Shown: piece by piece, positions 10,756 to 22,759 of the stretch | Position numbering within the stretch: position 1 is the stretch's first letter | Layout: each line of letters starts with the position of its first letter | Origin: Microplitis mediator | Lineage: Eukaryota > Arthropoda > Insecta > Hymenoptera > Braconidae | DNA: 64,000 nucleotides | Direction: 5' to 3' | Assembly (NCBI RefSeq): GCF_029852145.1 | Contig: NC_079970.1 | Span: 13,810,783 to 13,874,782, forward strand | The notes under the pieces: generated by a model | The model's database searches: none | What the model was told of the DNA's origin: nothing | The model's input: only the letters and a program-made list of their open reading frames with translations | Position numbers and translations under genes: made by a program

Positions 10756-13700
10756 TGTAACAGGGTAAAATAGATTCCAATGACTATTTATTAAGATCTA
10801 AATTTGGATTTGTCCACGGTCGATAACGGGTCCTAATTATAACCCGGTTTATTAAATTGAGTGATTCGACATGTCACCGGGTGTCGCTAATCAGTGAGAC
10901 TCGAACATCCGTCCCTCTCTTTGGCTAATTAATTTAGTAGGGATGAGTTTTCCGGGGGTGAGTTTTCCGGGGGTGAGTCGAAGAGTTATAAGGGAGTGCA
11001 GTGCCAAAAATCGAGAGAGTGAGTCGGACGACCGAAGGCGATGGACGCCTAAGTGAAGTGAACGACTAGAGTGATTGAACGCATCATCTACACCATTCTA
11101 TACGAGGCAAGACGAGGACCTTAATAATCTGGAGCAAGAATAAATCAGACAATCGGGAACCAGAAGAGCAGATTTACCTGTAAGGAAAACTGGACGACAG
11201 TTGGAGGAATAGCCGGACATCAGCTACCAGTCTCATCTGGTTGCTGCTGTAAAATTCATCAAGGTAAAATTATAATTAATTAAGGCCAGAATTTATATTC
11301 CAATGGCAGAATTAATTATAATTAATTTAATTAATATCTTTCCGTTGGTTCTCGCGTATATAATGTAACAGGTAAAATTGGGAATATTATTATAAATATA
11401 TAACACAGAGTAAATAGTTAATTGATTAGTGTCAAAAATTTGTAACGGATATAATTGGGTTTTAATTATTAAATATTCGATGGGTAATTAATTAATTGAT
11501 TACTGTCAGAGAAAACGTCAAGTCAGTTTCGTATGTTACCAGAAACTCAGAAGTTAGACGAAACAGAAAATATGTATTGAAGAAAATTAGTGATTAAAAG
11601 TGTGATCGATTTAATCAACAAAAGAAGTAATTGTTAATTACTAAAATTTGACTGTATAAATTATCCAACTACCCCTTTTTGCTTGGTTTAGCTCGCCGGA
11701 GTCCAGGGTTCAAAAGGGGTTTTTAATTTATAGACAGTGTTAATTAATCAATCAACAAAACTTTACTTAACTGAAAAAAAAGAAACTCTTTTCCAAAAGA
11801 AAGAAAACACAGATTTAGACAATAAGAAACTAGGATTTATTATTAAATAATTACAATGGCTTCCAGCCCTTTTCTACTACCTCTTACAATAATTAATATT
11901 GATAATTAAACGCGGTTTTAATATTATATAATCACGGCTTGTTGTTTATTCAATAATTTACACGGTTTATTGCTAATTAAGCAATTTATACACGGCTTAC
12001 ACGGTATACACGGTCACACACATACTCAAAAGTTCGCGGTCTACAACGCGGTACTACCCCTCCCGGGTGCTTCAGGGGAGTCTGGTCGACTACCCCGTCG
12101 GCCCTACACGAAGTCCCGTCCCAGAGGGTAAGCGGATGGTCTCCGTCTAACCTCCACCTACGCGGCTAGTTCTACCTACCGTACCTCAGCAGAAGGCCTT
12201 AGTACGGGGACACCAAATCTCCACGAGAATAAAAATTTCGCTTACCTTGATCCGGTCGGACGTGGGGTAGGCGAAGTTCCAGATGTTGTCCAGGGAATGG
12301 CCTTCCTCTAGAAAACGTCTCGGGAGACTAAGTTGAATTGTACGGGCTCATATGCGCGGTTTTATCATTATATCTACCCGTTGTAACTGTGGACGGGAAT
12401 AAATTCCATCGCCCTCTGTTGTTGACATCGAGAGTATACGGTTTGTAAAATTTTTCTAAGTCCCAAGTTTCAAAGTCAAAGGGAATCGAGAGAAATTAAT
12501 TTTATCAAAGGTAAAATTGAATTTAAAAGAAAAGAATTCGCTTAAGCTGTTAAATAAATACTAAGTCCCGAGAACTTAGCCGTGCGAGCGACGATAATCC
12601 GGGTGGGCGGATAGAAAATGAAAGAATGAACGATTGAAATATTAGAGTTTATTTTAATTTCAACTAATATTTCTTGTATTTCAGTTCATTTTATAATTCA
12701 TTTAATCTCTTGAATCTTTTAAACGATTCATTTGAAATCTATATAAGCGTTTTTATTTTATTTCCTTTGACTTTGGTGCTCAGGACTTAGAATAATTTTC
12801 GCTCGGCCGCGCATTCACATACTTATGCCGTACATCCATATAATTTTATATCTCGGTATATTCATTCAACTTAAACTAAAAAAAACAACACAGCCATATA
12901 AGTATAAATAAATAATACGTCATTTCCGAAAGAAAATGATAATGTTTATAATAAAAAAATAAACCCAAATAGTATAATAGAGTAATACAAAAATTTAGTT
13001 GTAAACAAAAAGTATAAGTCATATTCATAAGAAATAATAGAAGTATAAATAAGAAATAGTTCTTAAGTCAGACTAGTAATAAGAAATAGTAATAGGAAAG
13101 TAGTAATTAGTTATTAACGCAAAAACATAAACGTATTATTAGAATTTTAGTCCTAGATTTAAGTTTACTAGTTTTGAGTATTTATAGTAGATATAAGAAT
13201 AATAATTAGTGAATAAGCAGTATTAAGTCATACTAAATAGAAACATAAGTAATAGTTTTTAAGTCAAATAGATATAAAATAAGTACAAAAGTAATTAGTT
13301 GTTTAAACATAGTATTTAGAATTTTAGGCCTAGGTTTAAGTATACTAGTTATAATAGTTTTTAAGTAATTTTAGTAACAATAGTCATAGTGATAAGAAAA
13401 AAAAATAAATTAAGCACAAAATATCACAATTTTCACATCACAGGTGCCCTCGAATACTGGTCCTCTCCAGCTCACCATCACAATAAATTGGAAGATGTAG
13501 GCCGTTGGCCATTACAACCACGCGCCTCGTCTTCTCAAAAGTTTTCGCGCCGCTCTTATTCGCCATCTTGTCTATAACTCTAAATTATTTTATCCGAAGC
13601 CTTTGGCTGGAATCAAATAATTTTCCCGCGTAAATAATTAATTGAATAAATTATTCGATAACGTCAGTAAATTAATTGAGGCCGGAATTTATTCCAGTGG

Positions 13701-14870
13701 CTGAATTAATTCATAAATGAACTTTAATTTACTCGAATCCGTCAGTAAAATTCAGGACCCGAGTGACGCCAACTCAATGGCCGAAATTCTAGTCAATTCA
13801 TAACGTAATTCTAGTCGCAATTTAATTATAAATTGATTTTAAGTTAATTAATTTAAATATTTAAATAAAATGAAGTCATAAAAGAACGCTAGAATTTTGG
13901 TAAATTGTTATTGAGTAAAATGGAAAGAAACGGATTATATTATTGTGAAGTAAATTAATGTATAAAAATAGTATGTAGGAAAATTATTAGTGAAAATTAT
14001 GAGGAAAACGAATTAATTAATACTTAATCTAAACAACAAATTAATTAATTAATATATGTAAAATCAGTGAGTTAATTGGAAATTAAGGAAGTGATAAATT
14101 GTAATCAGAATAAGTTAATGTGGAAATTTTATATGGGAAATTTAGTTGAATTAGAGTCATAAAATTTTGGGTGAAAAGATTGTGATGATATTAAAAATTC
14201 AAAACTAAAGTAGAGTCTTAAATAGAGTCAAATTAATGTTAATTAAAAGAAACTGTGTCTGTGATGTAGGTCCGGTGGACAAAAATTAAAGTTAGGTTTA
14301 AGATATGTCCGGTGGACACTAGGAAATAAGAAAATGCGGGTTAACGTCCTGTGGACGGTTTTTTAAAGTAGAAATTAAGAAAAATAAGGTTTAACGTCCG
14401 GTGGACGGTTTTTTATCAAGGTGTATTAAGGTTAAAGGTTTAACGTCCGGTGGACGGTTTTTTAACGAGAGAGTGTGTGTGTGTGTCACGTCCGGAAGAC
14501 GCTTAAAATACGTGTGTGTGTGGGAGTGTGGAAAACGTCCGGGAGACGTAGTAAAATTTAGTTTGTCATAAGTTTATTTGGTCATAAGATTTGTTTGTCA
14601 TAAGGTTATTAATTGTTATTAAGGGAAAATAAATATAAAAGCAAGGTGCTTAATTAATTGAGATTGAAAATAAAGTTTTAAATAAATTTAATTCAGCCTG
14701 TTCATCATTCCTCTCCTCTCTCACAAAACTATAATTTTACAACGACCCTGAACATCTAATAAAAATACAATTAACATCCGGTTCTGGAAGGCCGAATCCA
14801 TCTTCCAGTGGCGCCCTAATGTTCGTCTATAATATTTAGGTGCGACCAGACTAGGCAAGCTAAACACTCT
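10756..14870. mobile_element. LTR-retrotransposon-like insertion (non-coding)
   Basis: A 4.1 kb block starting TGTAACAGGG interrupts the CAGGGTGG element and is bracketed by GTCAT at 10751-10755 and 14871-14875. TGTAACAGGTAAAAT recurs at 11369. Near the right end, CCAGTGGCGCCC (about 14805) resembles a retroelement primer-binding site after an LTR. Blocks are repeated within it (the GGCCAGAATTTATATTCCA stretch near 11283 and again near 13681). It is less AT-rich at 12030-12420. No gag or pol frame survives. The right end is not the usual CA, so the LTR reading is tentative. Confidence 0.4.
14270..14550. repeat. CGTCCGGTGGACG degenerate repeat array
   Basis: Seven copies of a near-palindromic motif (GTCCGGTGGAC, CGTCCTGTGGACG, CGTCCGGTGGACG twice, CGTCCGGAAGACG, CGTCCGGGAGACG) are spaced roughly 30-60 bp, several followed by GTTTTTTA. 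Three GTCATAAG motifs follow. It lies in the right part of the LTR-like insertion. Confidence 0.7.
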
Positions 14871-15851
14871 GTCATATCATTTTTATCAGGATCCAATTCG
14901 TAGGAAAATGGTCGTACAACAGAAACAAAAAAAATTTTAGCTCCAAGTATCGAGTTGTCTGATCTGGTCTTGAAATTTTTTTATTATGAACAGTTCCAGA
15001 GCAACCTTCAAAAAACCATCGAAAAAAAAAATTTCCAAATTTTTGCTTGTTTTAAAAAGCGTCCATGGGCTTCAATAAATTTTTTTCAATAATTACCATT
15101 GACTTTTGATTACTCCGAAACCGCGCATACTAATAAAGTTGGAAAACCAGACCAGAAAACTAGACACTTGGAGCTACAAGTTGCTTATTTGTTTTTGTTG
15201 TACGACCATTTTCCTTCGAGCTACAGCCTGCTGAAAATCACTCAAAAATTTAAAATTTTTTCATATTCCTCAATTTTTGGGACTAGTATATTATGAATTT
15301 ATTTAAATCATAAAATTTCTCATTAAATACTTTCACTGACTTATTTTTAATATTGAATAATAAAAAGTAGGCCATATTTTTTATTGACTTTTTTTTGTTT
15401 CTCGCATGATTTAACCACCAGATTTAATTATTGACAATGAAATATAATAAAAATTTTGAATATTTTAATGATACGAATAAAATTTCTGAATTAGGGAAAA
15501 ATGTGAAAAACTCTATTGAGAAACCGGGAAATATCAGGGAATTTTTAAATCATTTCTTTGTGACCACCCTGAAATACAATGTAAACAAGATAATATTACT
15601 AACTTTGGACAAATTTTTTCAAAAAGAAAAAAACGTAAAAAAAAAATAAAGAATGTTTTTTCGTCATGTTTTTTTTTACTTATAATCTCCGTTTGTTTGA
15701 CTTTGATAACTATTAAAATAAATTTAAATTAAATTTTTACGTCATTCCGTCACAGAAACTCACACTAACCATCATTTGATGAGTTTTTGGCAAAGTCACT
15801 ACCCATATAACAATCTTTTTCAATTCTTTAGCAAGTCTGCTCTCAAGATCG

Positions 15852-16259
15852 ATAGCTGCTAGTGTCTTTTTCTACGTATGTGTCTTGCTGCAGATACTTG
15901 TGAACAGATTCCAATAGCAAGTCTAGTGGAAGCCTTACAAGAAATTCGTGTTAAGTTATAACTCAATTCTGGAGGAAGACTTTAGTTGAAAATAGTTGCG
16001 CATGGCTTGCTCAAGAACTGCTCAAGGCTCGAAATTGATTTTGAGCCTTGATCAGATCTTGAGCGAGCCATGCGTAAGTACCTACTGTAAGTTACTGGTG
16101 CACGATATGCGTCAGACACTGTTTCATTGCACGTGTTCAAGATATCTTTAATATTCTTGCCTACGATACCATGAGCTAGACATACACAAATCTTGACATA
16201 GGTTTCTTGATACACGATCTTGCGAAAGACACATACGTAGAAAAAGATACTAGCAGCTA
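15852..16259. repeat. Nested inverted repeat upstream of NASP
   Basis: Outer arms of 34 bp (15852-15886 and 16226-16259) share AGTGTCTTTTTCTACGTATG and its complement with few mismatches. Inside is a second palindrome at 15999-16074 (CGCATGGCTTGCTCAAGA against TCTTGAGCGAGCCATGCG). It lies 340 bp before the NASP coding exon, so it could overlap the promoter. Probably a MITE; no target duplication was identified. Confidence 0.7.
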
Positions 16260-16600
16260 GGGGTCTTGCTCAAGATACTTACTCCAGAATCTTACTCAAA
16301 CACGTGTTACTAATGTAATAAATCATGTAAATACGAAATCTCTCACGAATTATTTAAAACGCGAATAAAATTGAATAGGATCACATTAAAGAATTGATAA
16401 GAATTAAACTACTGTGAAATCACAACATTTTCGGAAAGAGTAATAAGATAAGACAATAATTTTATCACTCATTTTTTAAAATCACAAATTTGTTCTGTGG
16501 TTTAGTCCTAATAATCGTCCCGGTCTCGATGTAAATTTTATAATTACTAATATTTGTATGATGCATTTAATGTAAGATTTAAATGTTTGTATCTTTTCAG

Positions 16601-17794
16601 ATGACTAATATCACAGAAAGCTCGTCATATCCAGATGCTAACACAGCTATATCGCAAGGAAAACGTCACCTTCTAGTTCGAGATTATACAACAGCTGTAA
16701 CTGCCTTTGCACAAGGGCTAGAAATGTTGTCACAACAGTATGGTGAGAAGGGTGATGAATTAGGTGAGCCATATCTTCTTTACGGTCGTGCTTTACTAGG
16801 ATTAGCACGAGAAGAAGCTGGAATATTAGGAGGTGGTGTACCCGGTAATGAAGAAGGAGATGATGGTGACAGCGAAGAAGACAATGGTGATGAGGAAAAA
16901 TTGAATGATACTGAGAGTAAAGATCTTGGAAGTGAAAAGTCAGAAAATACTACATCTGAGAGTCCAAGCAACAAGTTAGTCGAAAAAGAAAAAGTACTGA
17001 TACCTGGTTCGAGCAAAGAAACAGTACCAAATATCGATGAGACAGACAGCGTATCATTGAAAAATGAAGCAAATGGTGGAAACTCAAGTAAAGAAGATGA
17101 TGATGATGACGAGTCTGGACATGGAATAGATTTGCAAGTCGCTTGGGAAGTTCTTGAGCTTGCCAAGCTTGTTTTTCATAAACGTGGACCATCGGGTTCC
17201 AAAAATCTTGCTGAAACGTACAGACTGTTGGGTGAAGTAGCAATGGAAAGTGGCAATCACGAAATTGCAGTTGCTGATCTTGAACAAGCTTTAAAAATAC
17301 TGAGCACTGTTGAGTCCTTTGAAGCAAGAGTCATGGCAGAACTTCATTATCAATTAGGTCTTGCGTATTCATTACTTAACGATTTTGATTTAAGTATTGA
17401 GCAATTTAATAAAGCCACGAGTTTATTAGAACTTAAAATCAAAGAATTGGAAAATTTAGAAGAATCGCCTGAATCAGACGATCCATTTTACACAGTTGAA
17501 AACGAAATCAAGGAGCTGAAAGAATTATTGCCAGCAATTCAAGAAAAAATCACAGACATGAATGATTTCAAACAAGAGGCTTACAAACGTCTTATTGAAA
17601 GAGTAAAAAACGACGTTACTAGTGGCTCCATTAATACTGCAAGTACGAGCTCCACATCAATAAATACCTCAGAAAATTCCATTTCTGCTAACGAAAGCAA
17701 GCCTGCTCGTGATATCTCGCACCTCGTACGTAAGAAACGTAAAAGTGATGAAGCAGTATTGCAGGATACATCACCTGTAAAAAAAAAATACTAA
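16601..17794 (+). CDS. NASP: NASP / Sim3 family histone H3-H4 chaperone
   Basis: A 397-residue SHNi-TPR protein. NASP holds soluble histone H3-H4 and delivers it for chromatin assembly in the nucleus. TPR1 spans about residues 14-70 (ISQGKRHLLVRDYTTAVTAF) and is interrupted by a long acidic insert (about 83-175, Glu/Asp/Ser rich), as in this family. TPR2 is about 177-196, TPR3 about 203-236 (AETYRLLGEVAMESGNHEIA), and the SHNi-TPR about 246-282 (ELHYQLGLAYSLLNDFDLSI). A helical segment follows to 325. The C-terminus is basic (LVRKKRKSDE, SPVKKKY), a likely nuclear signal. The ATG at 16601 directly follows TATCTTTTCAG, an acceptor, so a 5' UTR exon upstream is likely and the in-frame ATG at 16583 would be intronic. 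Confidence 0.93.
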   Translation: MTNITESSSYPDANTAISQGKRHLLVRDYTTAVTAFAQGLEMLSQQYGEKGDELGEPYLLYGRALLGLAREEAGILGGGVPGNEEGDDGDSEEDNGDEEKLNDTESKDLGSEKSENTTSESPSNKLVEKEKVLIPGSSKETVPNIDETDSVSLKNEANGGNSSKEDDDDDESGHGIDLQVAWEVLELAKLVFHKRGPSGSKNLAETYRLLGEVAMESGNHEIAVADLEQALKILSTVESFEARVMAELHYQLGLAYSLLNDFDLSIEQFNKATSLLELKIKELENLEESPESDDPFYTVENEIKELKELLPAIQEKITDMNDFKQEAYKRLIERVKNDVTSGSINTASTSSTSINTSENSISANESKPARDISHLVRKKRKSDEAVLQDTSPVKKKY

Positions 17795-18661
17795 CGTAAC
17801 ATGGCAAGTTTCAAAATATTTAACAATGTGTGTGATTACGTCCGTAGGATCTTCAATAGTTACTTTTTTGTATTTAATCTGTTGAAAATGAATATTTAAA
17901 TACAATAATTATTTTTTTATAAAGCAATTATACATAAGATACTAAACTTCACTTTTTTCATCACTCAGTTAAAACTGTAAATATTGAGAAAATCAAAATA
18001 ACCGTGATTTAGAAATAATTGAAACATTCGTCATTTATCATTATTAACAACAATTATTTTATATGTCGAGCTGTTTTAACTATCTTAAAGATAGTCATTG
18101 AAGTTCCAAGAAGGATAATACTATTACTTTCAACTACTTACTTTTCAAGATTCAAAATGTTAACAATTATAAATTTAGATAAACAATTGATTGCTCTTGT
18201 ATTTCGTATGATAATAGATAAGTAAATAACCATGAAGCCTTGAGTAGTGTACTTTTTTTTCAATTGTTTATAGTTCTTCTCATTGATCCTCTTTATAAGC
18301 TACCGAAATAAGTTAAATGTTTCATAAATTGGCAATGTGAAGCTATTACTAAATTTTAAATAGTTATATCAAAGCCAAATATTATAGAATAATAACATTG
18401 TTTCTATCTCGTATCATTCTTTAGAATTTTCTCTTTCAATCAAATTATGCTCAATCATTTACGTTAATTAAAAGGAAAGATGTGAAACCAAAACAAAAAA
18501 CTCAAAATATCCTGAAGTCAGCTGTCCCTAATTAGAAAATCTCATAGAATCCAATAGATTTTGGAAGGGTATGCCCTTGCTTCCTCGTACCAGAAAGTTC
18601 GAGCAATCCTCTTTTCAGCAACTCTGGATTAGAGTACTGGGTTCTGAAATACCGCCCTGAC
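17795..18661. other. NASP 3' flank
   Basis: Untranslated and intergenic AT-rich sequence. Near 18535-18570, AAATCTCATAGAATCCAATAG resembles the right arm of the MITE at 27076-27226, so a fragment of that family may lie here. Confidence 0.5.
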
Positions 18662-19674
18662 GGATTTGAATCACGGTGGATCCACGGTGGTTTTGTGCCA
18701 TTTTACCACCGTGTACCCACGGTGTAAATACGGTGGTTCCACAGTGTACCCATCGTGTTAACGAGGTATACTCACTGATATTTATATATAAGAATATAAA
18801 TCTTTATAGTTCAATTTCATATAAATATATAAAATTACATTATTTTGTATATAATCTTACATATTTATCCATTCAGTCAAAAAACTTTCATAACATTTTT
18901 TAATTTTTTATATAATCTTATAAATTATAAAAATTGAGTTCTAGCAAATTCTATCTAATAGCAATTTCTGAGTAAATATAAAGCTGTGCAGGTGTGTGAA
19001 TCATAAAATTTTGTGAAATAATTTAGATAGGTCCATATAACGTAACATTATTCGAAAAAAATGATTTTATAATAATTTATAAACCTTATCAAGTCGATGA
19101 AATTTTTTAATTTGCCGCATTCATAAATGTTATAAAGTATACAAACTTTGTTTAAATTTTTGGAAATAGGCTAACAAGACCATTGGCGGAACAGTTAAGG
19201 GAATTTTGAAGCTTCAATCAGGAATTTAGTTATAAAAAAAAACCTAGATATTAACTTACAAAATTTTTATTTAAGTTTAAAAAATTTCGACTTTTTATCT
19301 ATAGAACTGACCAAAACAAGTAGTTATTGTCTAGTTATTACTGGGTATACCACTATTAGTCTCGTTACCCTATAAACAATAATATAATTGAATATAACAC
19401 AAATAAGAAAATCAATCATTTATTTGACGACTTTAATTTTCTTAAGTTCAATTTTATCCAAATAAATACAATCAACTCCATTTTTTAATTGTGAGATTCG
19501 GCACAGTGGATAACAAATCAGACTTTGAATTCAAAGGTCTCGGGGTCGAGCCTACCAGTCGGTGGGATTTTTTTGTAATTAAATTTCTGAATCCATCATG
19601 GAACCATGATGGGTACATTGTCTAATCATAGTGGGTACACAGTGTCACCACCGTGGAATCACTGTGGTTCAAAA
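18662..19674. mobile_element. ACGGTGG foldback with tRNA-like segment
   Basis: The left end repeats CACGGTGGATCCACGGTGG and similar units to about 18765. The right end (19585-19674) carries the complements, such as CACCACCGTGGAATCACTGTG. The middle is AT-rich intron-like DNA with a tRNA-like stretch at 19497-19567. Non-coding. The exact ends and target duplication are unclear. Confidence 0.6.
19497..19567 (+). repeat. tRNA-Gln-like sequence (decayed, SINE-like)
   Basis: GGCACAGTGGATAAC resembles a pol III A box region, AATCAGACTTTGAATTC resembles the anticodon arm of tRNA-Gln (TTG), and CGGGGTCGAGCC resembles a B box. Stem pairing is incomplete, so it is not a working tRNA. A close relative lies at 34569-34640. 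Confidence 0.5.
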
Positions 19675-20555
19675 CCGATAGGCGATCAAGAGAAATCAGT
19701 CTAAAATATATAATCATCGAGAGCAGACAGGCTCAGTAGGACTCAACTTCTTTCTCACCCTCTCGAAGTTATTGTTAAGAATATCTTGACAATATTATAA
19801 ATTACTTCAATTGTATATTTTCACACTTCTCAAACTATTTCTTTACAATTGCATAAGTTGGATTTAGACATATTAAATAATATATTCAAACGACCAGTTT
19901 ATTTCAACCACCAAATGGTGACTGTTCAACCCATTTATAATTATATGTAAGTTTGTCATTCGTCCACATTCATAATCAACCGCTCAACTACGCCAGCGCC
20001 AAAGCATCGACCAGGACGTAACATAAGTTTAAAATTATTCCGATTAGATGATTATACACCTGAATCAAACGTTCGTTTCATTCACGAAAGGAGAGCTTAA
20101 CTTACCTCGAGTTATCGTATAATCTAATTATAGAAAAATTGTGTGAAATAAAGAAACATTTCCTTGAATTATTCATCGTGAAAGTGAAATTATACTTATG
20201 AATCAAGTAAGCTAAGTTACTTGATTCAATTAAACTATCTGCTGCCAAAATATTATGACATATTTATTTGAATCATTAAATATTTTCTTGTAAATGAGAG
20301 TTATTTTTCTCAATGCAGAGTCCGTTCAAAAAGTAAATTGAAGCTGAATACTCATGCTTGTTGGTTCTGGTATTAATATCAAATAAGCTGAAAATTTTTT
20401 CTAAATCCTTGGATACTTTCAAATCGGAAAAAATTCCAAAAGTTTTTAATTCGTAACATTTCTTTCGATTTAAGCTCACAGTAGTTGAAAAAAATTTTTT
20501 AATGAAAAGTTCGTAAACCAGAAATTACAAGTTTCAAAATTATGCTTTTTAAAAT
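19675..20555. other. Intergenic sequence
   Basis: No gene or mobile end recognised. A 67-codon frame on the minus strand (20276-20479) has no recognisable domain. Confidence 0.5.
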
Positions 20556-20792
20556 TGAGTTACAGTATTCGGGAGAATTACGATATTTCACAGCAAAAGT
20601 ACGGTATTTTTCCCGTAAATTTGCAGAAAGAAAATGGAAATTTACCACAAAGTGAAATATTGTACCGTAAAAACTGTAAAAATAAAAAGACATATGGTGA
20701 TTACGGTAAAAATGCCGCAAATTACAGTAAGTTGCGGTAAATTTACCGTATAAAAACCTCATCTAACGGCAGATTACTGTAATTCGGATCCA
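20556..20792. mobile_element. TACGGTAA-rich palindromic MITE
   Basis: GAGTTACAGTATTCGGG on the left and TACTGTAATTCGG on the right are imperfectly inverted. The interior repeats TACGGTA / TACCGTA words. The two overlapping frames on opposite strands arise from this symmetry. The word use resembles the element at 34011-34997. Confidence 0.45.
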
Positions 20793-21443
20793 CCAGGGAT
20801 AGATCGCTTTTCAAGATATTACAGCATTCCAAGAAACACTAAAAAACAAATTTTTATTTTTTTTTCAAGTAGTGTATCAAATGAACTATTTTTTTTTCAT
20901 TAAAATAAGCTTCAAGGAGTCAACAATTATAACTAACACAGTTAACAAAATAAGAAAAAAAATGTCTATTAACATGAATATTATTCGAGTCGATTTGACT
21001 CCCATTTTACAATTTAATTATTCATTAAAGCTTACAATTTGCCCAATAAAATTAAAAAATAAAAACATTTATTTTATAGTTGTGTCATATACAAGCATTT
21101 CTTGGAGGACTTATTTAAAATGATAAAACTAGAACTTGAATTTGCTGGAAGCGCACATAGAATATAAAAAAAACTCAGTTAGTTTTAAATTGTTGAAACT
21201 GTCGATCAATCCAAATTTATATTAGACTGCGGTTTCAATTAATACGTTAAGTTTAATAAGCGCAACATCAAGATTATTTTAATTTGACATAATAGAATAG
21301 TGTAAATTACTCTAACGGTTTTTTTTTGTCATTAAAAATACTATGATTTTGCAGAATATAATCCAAACCACGATTTAGTACAACTCGTCTTAAAAATATA
21401 TAATTTAGAAATGTTTGTGAAAATGACGTTTTAACGAACGCCA
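20793..21443. other. DCUN1D3 3' flank
   Basis: AT-rich sequence beyond the DCUN1D3 stop codon. It probably includes that gene's 3' UTR. No other gene seen. Confidence 0.5.
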
Positions 21444-22591
21444 TCAATTATTATCATGTATTGAGCCCTTTCGGAAATCGTCTTTAATAATATTTTGATT
21501 CACTTGATCATTTTCATACTCTACAAAATCATCGAACAAACTTGGCCATGCTTCGGCATCATCATATGCTCCCAGATCATTGCCAATAACTTCGACAAAA
21601 TTAAGGAACATATTCCATGTATCCCTAGGTATTCCACGTATATGATGACATTCCAAAAAAGTTAACCACCTTGAGAGTAAAGGCGGTTCTCGAATTGTGA
21701 AAACTAATTTCCATAGAACAACAGCCATATCTACAGGGAGGATCCTTTGACCTGAAGTCACGTCAAGACCAAAACGAAATGTAAATCTATACAAGTCTTT
21801 AAACATATCACCATTATTTATGAGTTCTTGAACTATTTCTGGTAACCGTAATTGTATACCACGTATACTGTCTACTCGCATTGATTTTAATCCGTTAAAA
21901 AACTCCTTACGCGTAAATTGACACATTTGTTCAGCTTCAAGTTTCCACGCAAGAATTAGAACTTTAAAGTCATTGGGTGAGAGTTGAAGATCGTTGCAAA
22001 GTCTTTCTATTCCATCAGCTAGTATTATGTCTTCGTGTGGATCCTATTAAGTGAAGAAAACAAGTATCACAGTAAATTAAATCCAAAGGAAACGTAGGTA
22101 ACTAAAACAAATAATGGAAATTTACCTTATATTGGTCAAATAACACTGACAATTTTTCATCTATCGATTCTTTTTGATGTTTATCACTAAACGTAGTAAC
22201 ACTTGTTGTGACTGAACGACAAAGAGGAGGAAATCTTGCATAAAAAGCTCGTGATATTCGTAAATTATTTTGAATGATCGGCAGTGACCCACAATTGTCA
22301 GAACCTATATTGTTTGGTACCGATACAGTAGATACAAGAGATTTCTTATTACTATTAGTTTGAGTCTCATTCGAAATCAATTCTTTTGTACAAGAATTTA
22401 GTGGAAACAATCTCTTGAGCTCCATAGTGTCTGAGATAAGAGTTCCAACTGGCTTTAATAATTTATTACATTTACATGTTGTAACTTGTATAATTTAGAA
22501 AAAGTATACCTTCTTTAAGGTCAGGTACGTTTGACTGATCAGTGATAGACGACTGAGGTGGCGCTTTAAAACAAGACCAGCAGTTTCCCAT
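21444..22591 (-). CDS. DCUN1D3: DCN1-like protein 3 (DCUN1D3 / SCCRO3)
   Basis: Three exons, 22591-22510, 22448-22126 and 22043-21444, join in phase to 334 residues; introns are 61 and 82 bp. DCN1-like proteins bind cullin and NEDD8-charged UBC12 to promote cullin neddylation. The PONY (potentiating neddylation) domain covers about residues 136-310, with ILAWKLEAEQMCQFTRKEFF, FKDLYRFTFRFG, WKLVFT, IPRDTWNMFLNF and AWPSLFDDFVEYE. Exon 1 starts MGNCWSCFK, a Gly2 myristoylation signal with nearby cysteines, as in DCUN1D3, which acts at membranes. An ATG in exon 2 (22425) would give a shorter, unmodified form, but the spliced start explains the family N-terminus. Residues 29-125 are Ser/Thr-rich and poorly conserved. 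The donors are GTATAC and GTAAAT; the acceptors are AAGCCAG and TTAATAG. Confidence 0.92.
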
Positions 22592-22759
22592 TGATTATTA
22601 TTTTTGATTCTACTCAAGTAAATTAATTTTTGCATCTGTGATTCAGTCTTTAATTGGCAGTTCTGTTTCTAAATAATAACTATAATGCTTCATATCTAAT
22701 TAAACAATTTAAAGTTAAAAAATACAGTATAAAACTATCTTAACACAGTTATATGCATA

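Larger units (their letters stand above)
10568..15571. mobile_element. CAGGGTGG element with nested insertion
   Basis: Ends are CAGGGTGGCTACAA and TTGTGACCACCCTG, followed inward by similar GGGAAWW words (CCGGGAAA, CAGGGAATTT). Five bases, AAATA, repeat on both flanks (10563-10567, 15572-15576). Without the 4.1 kb insertion the element would be about 0.9 kb. Its right interior holds an inverted pair, GGAAAATGGTCGTACAAC near 14913 against GTTGTACGACCATTTTCC near 15198. No transposase is seen. Confidence 0.65.

Noticed and set aside
16583..16600. Upstream in-frame ATG of NASP
   Set aside because: The six codons overlap a TATCTTTTCAG splice acceptor and do not match the family start.
19497..19567. 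Functional tRNA gene
   Set aside because: The acceptor and other stems do not pair, and the copy sits inside a repeat with a decayed relative elsewhere.
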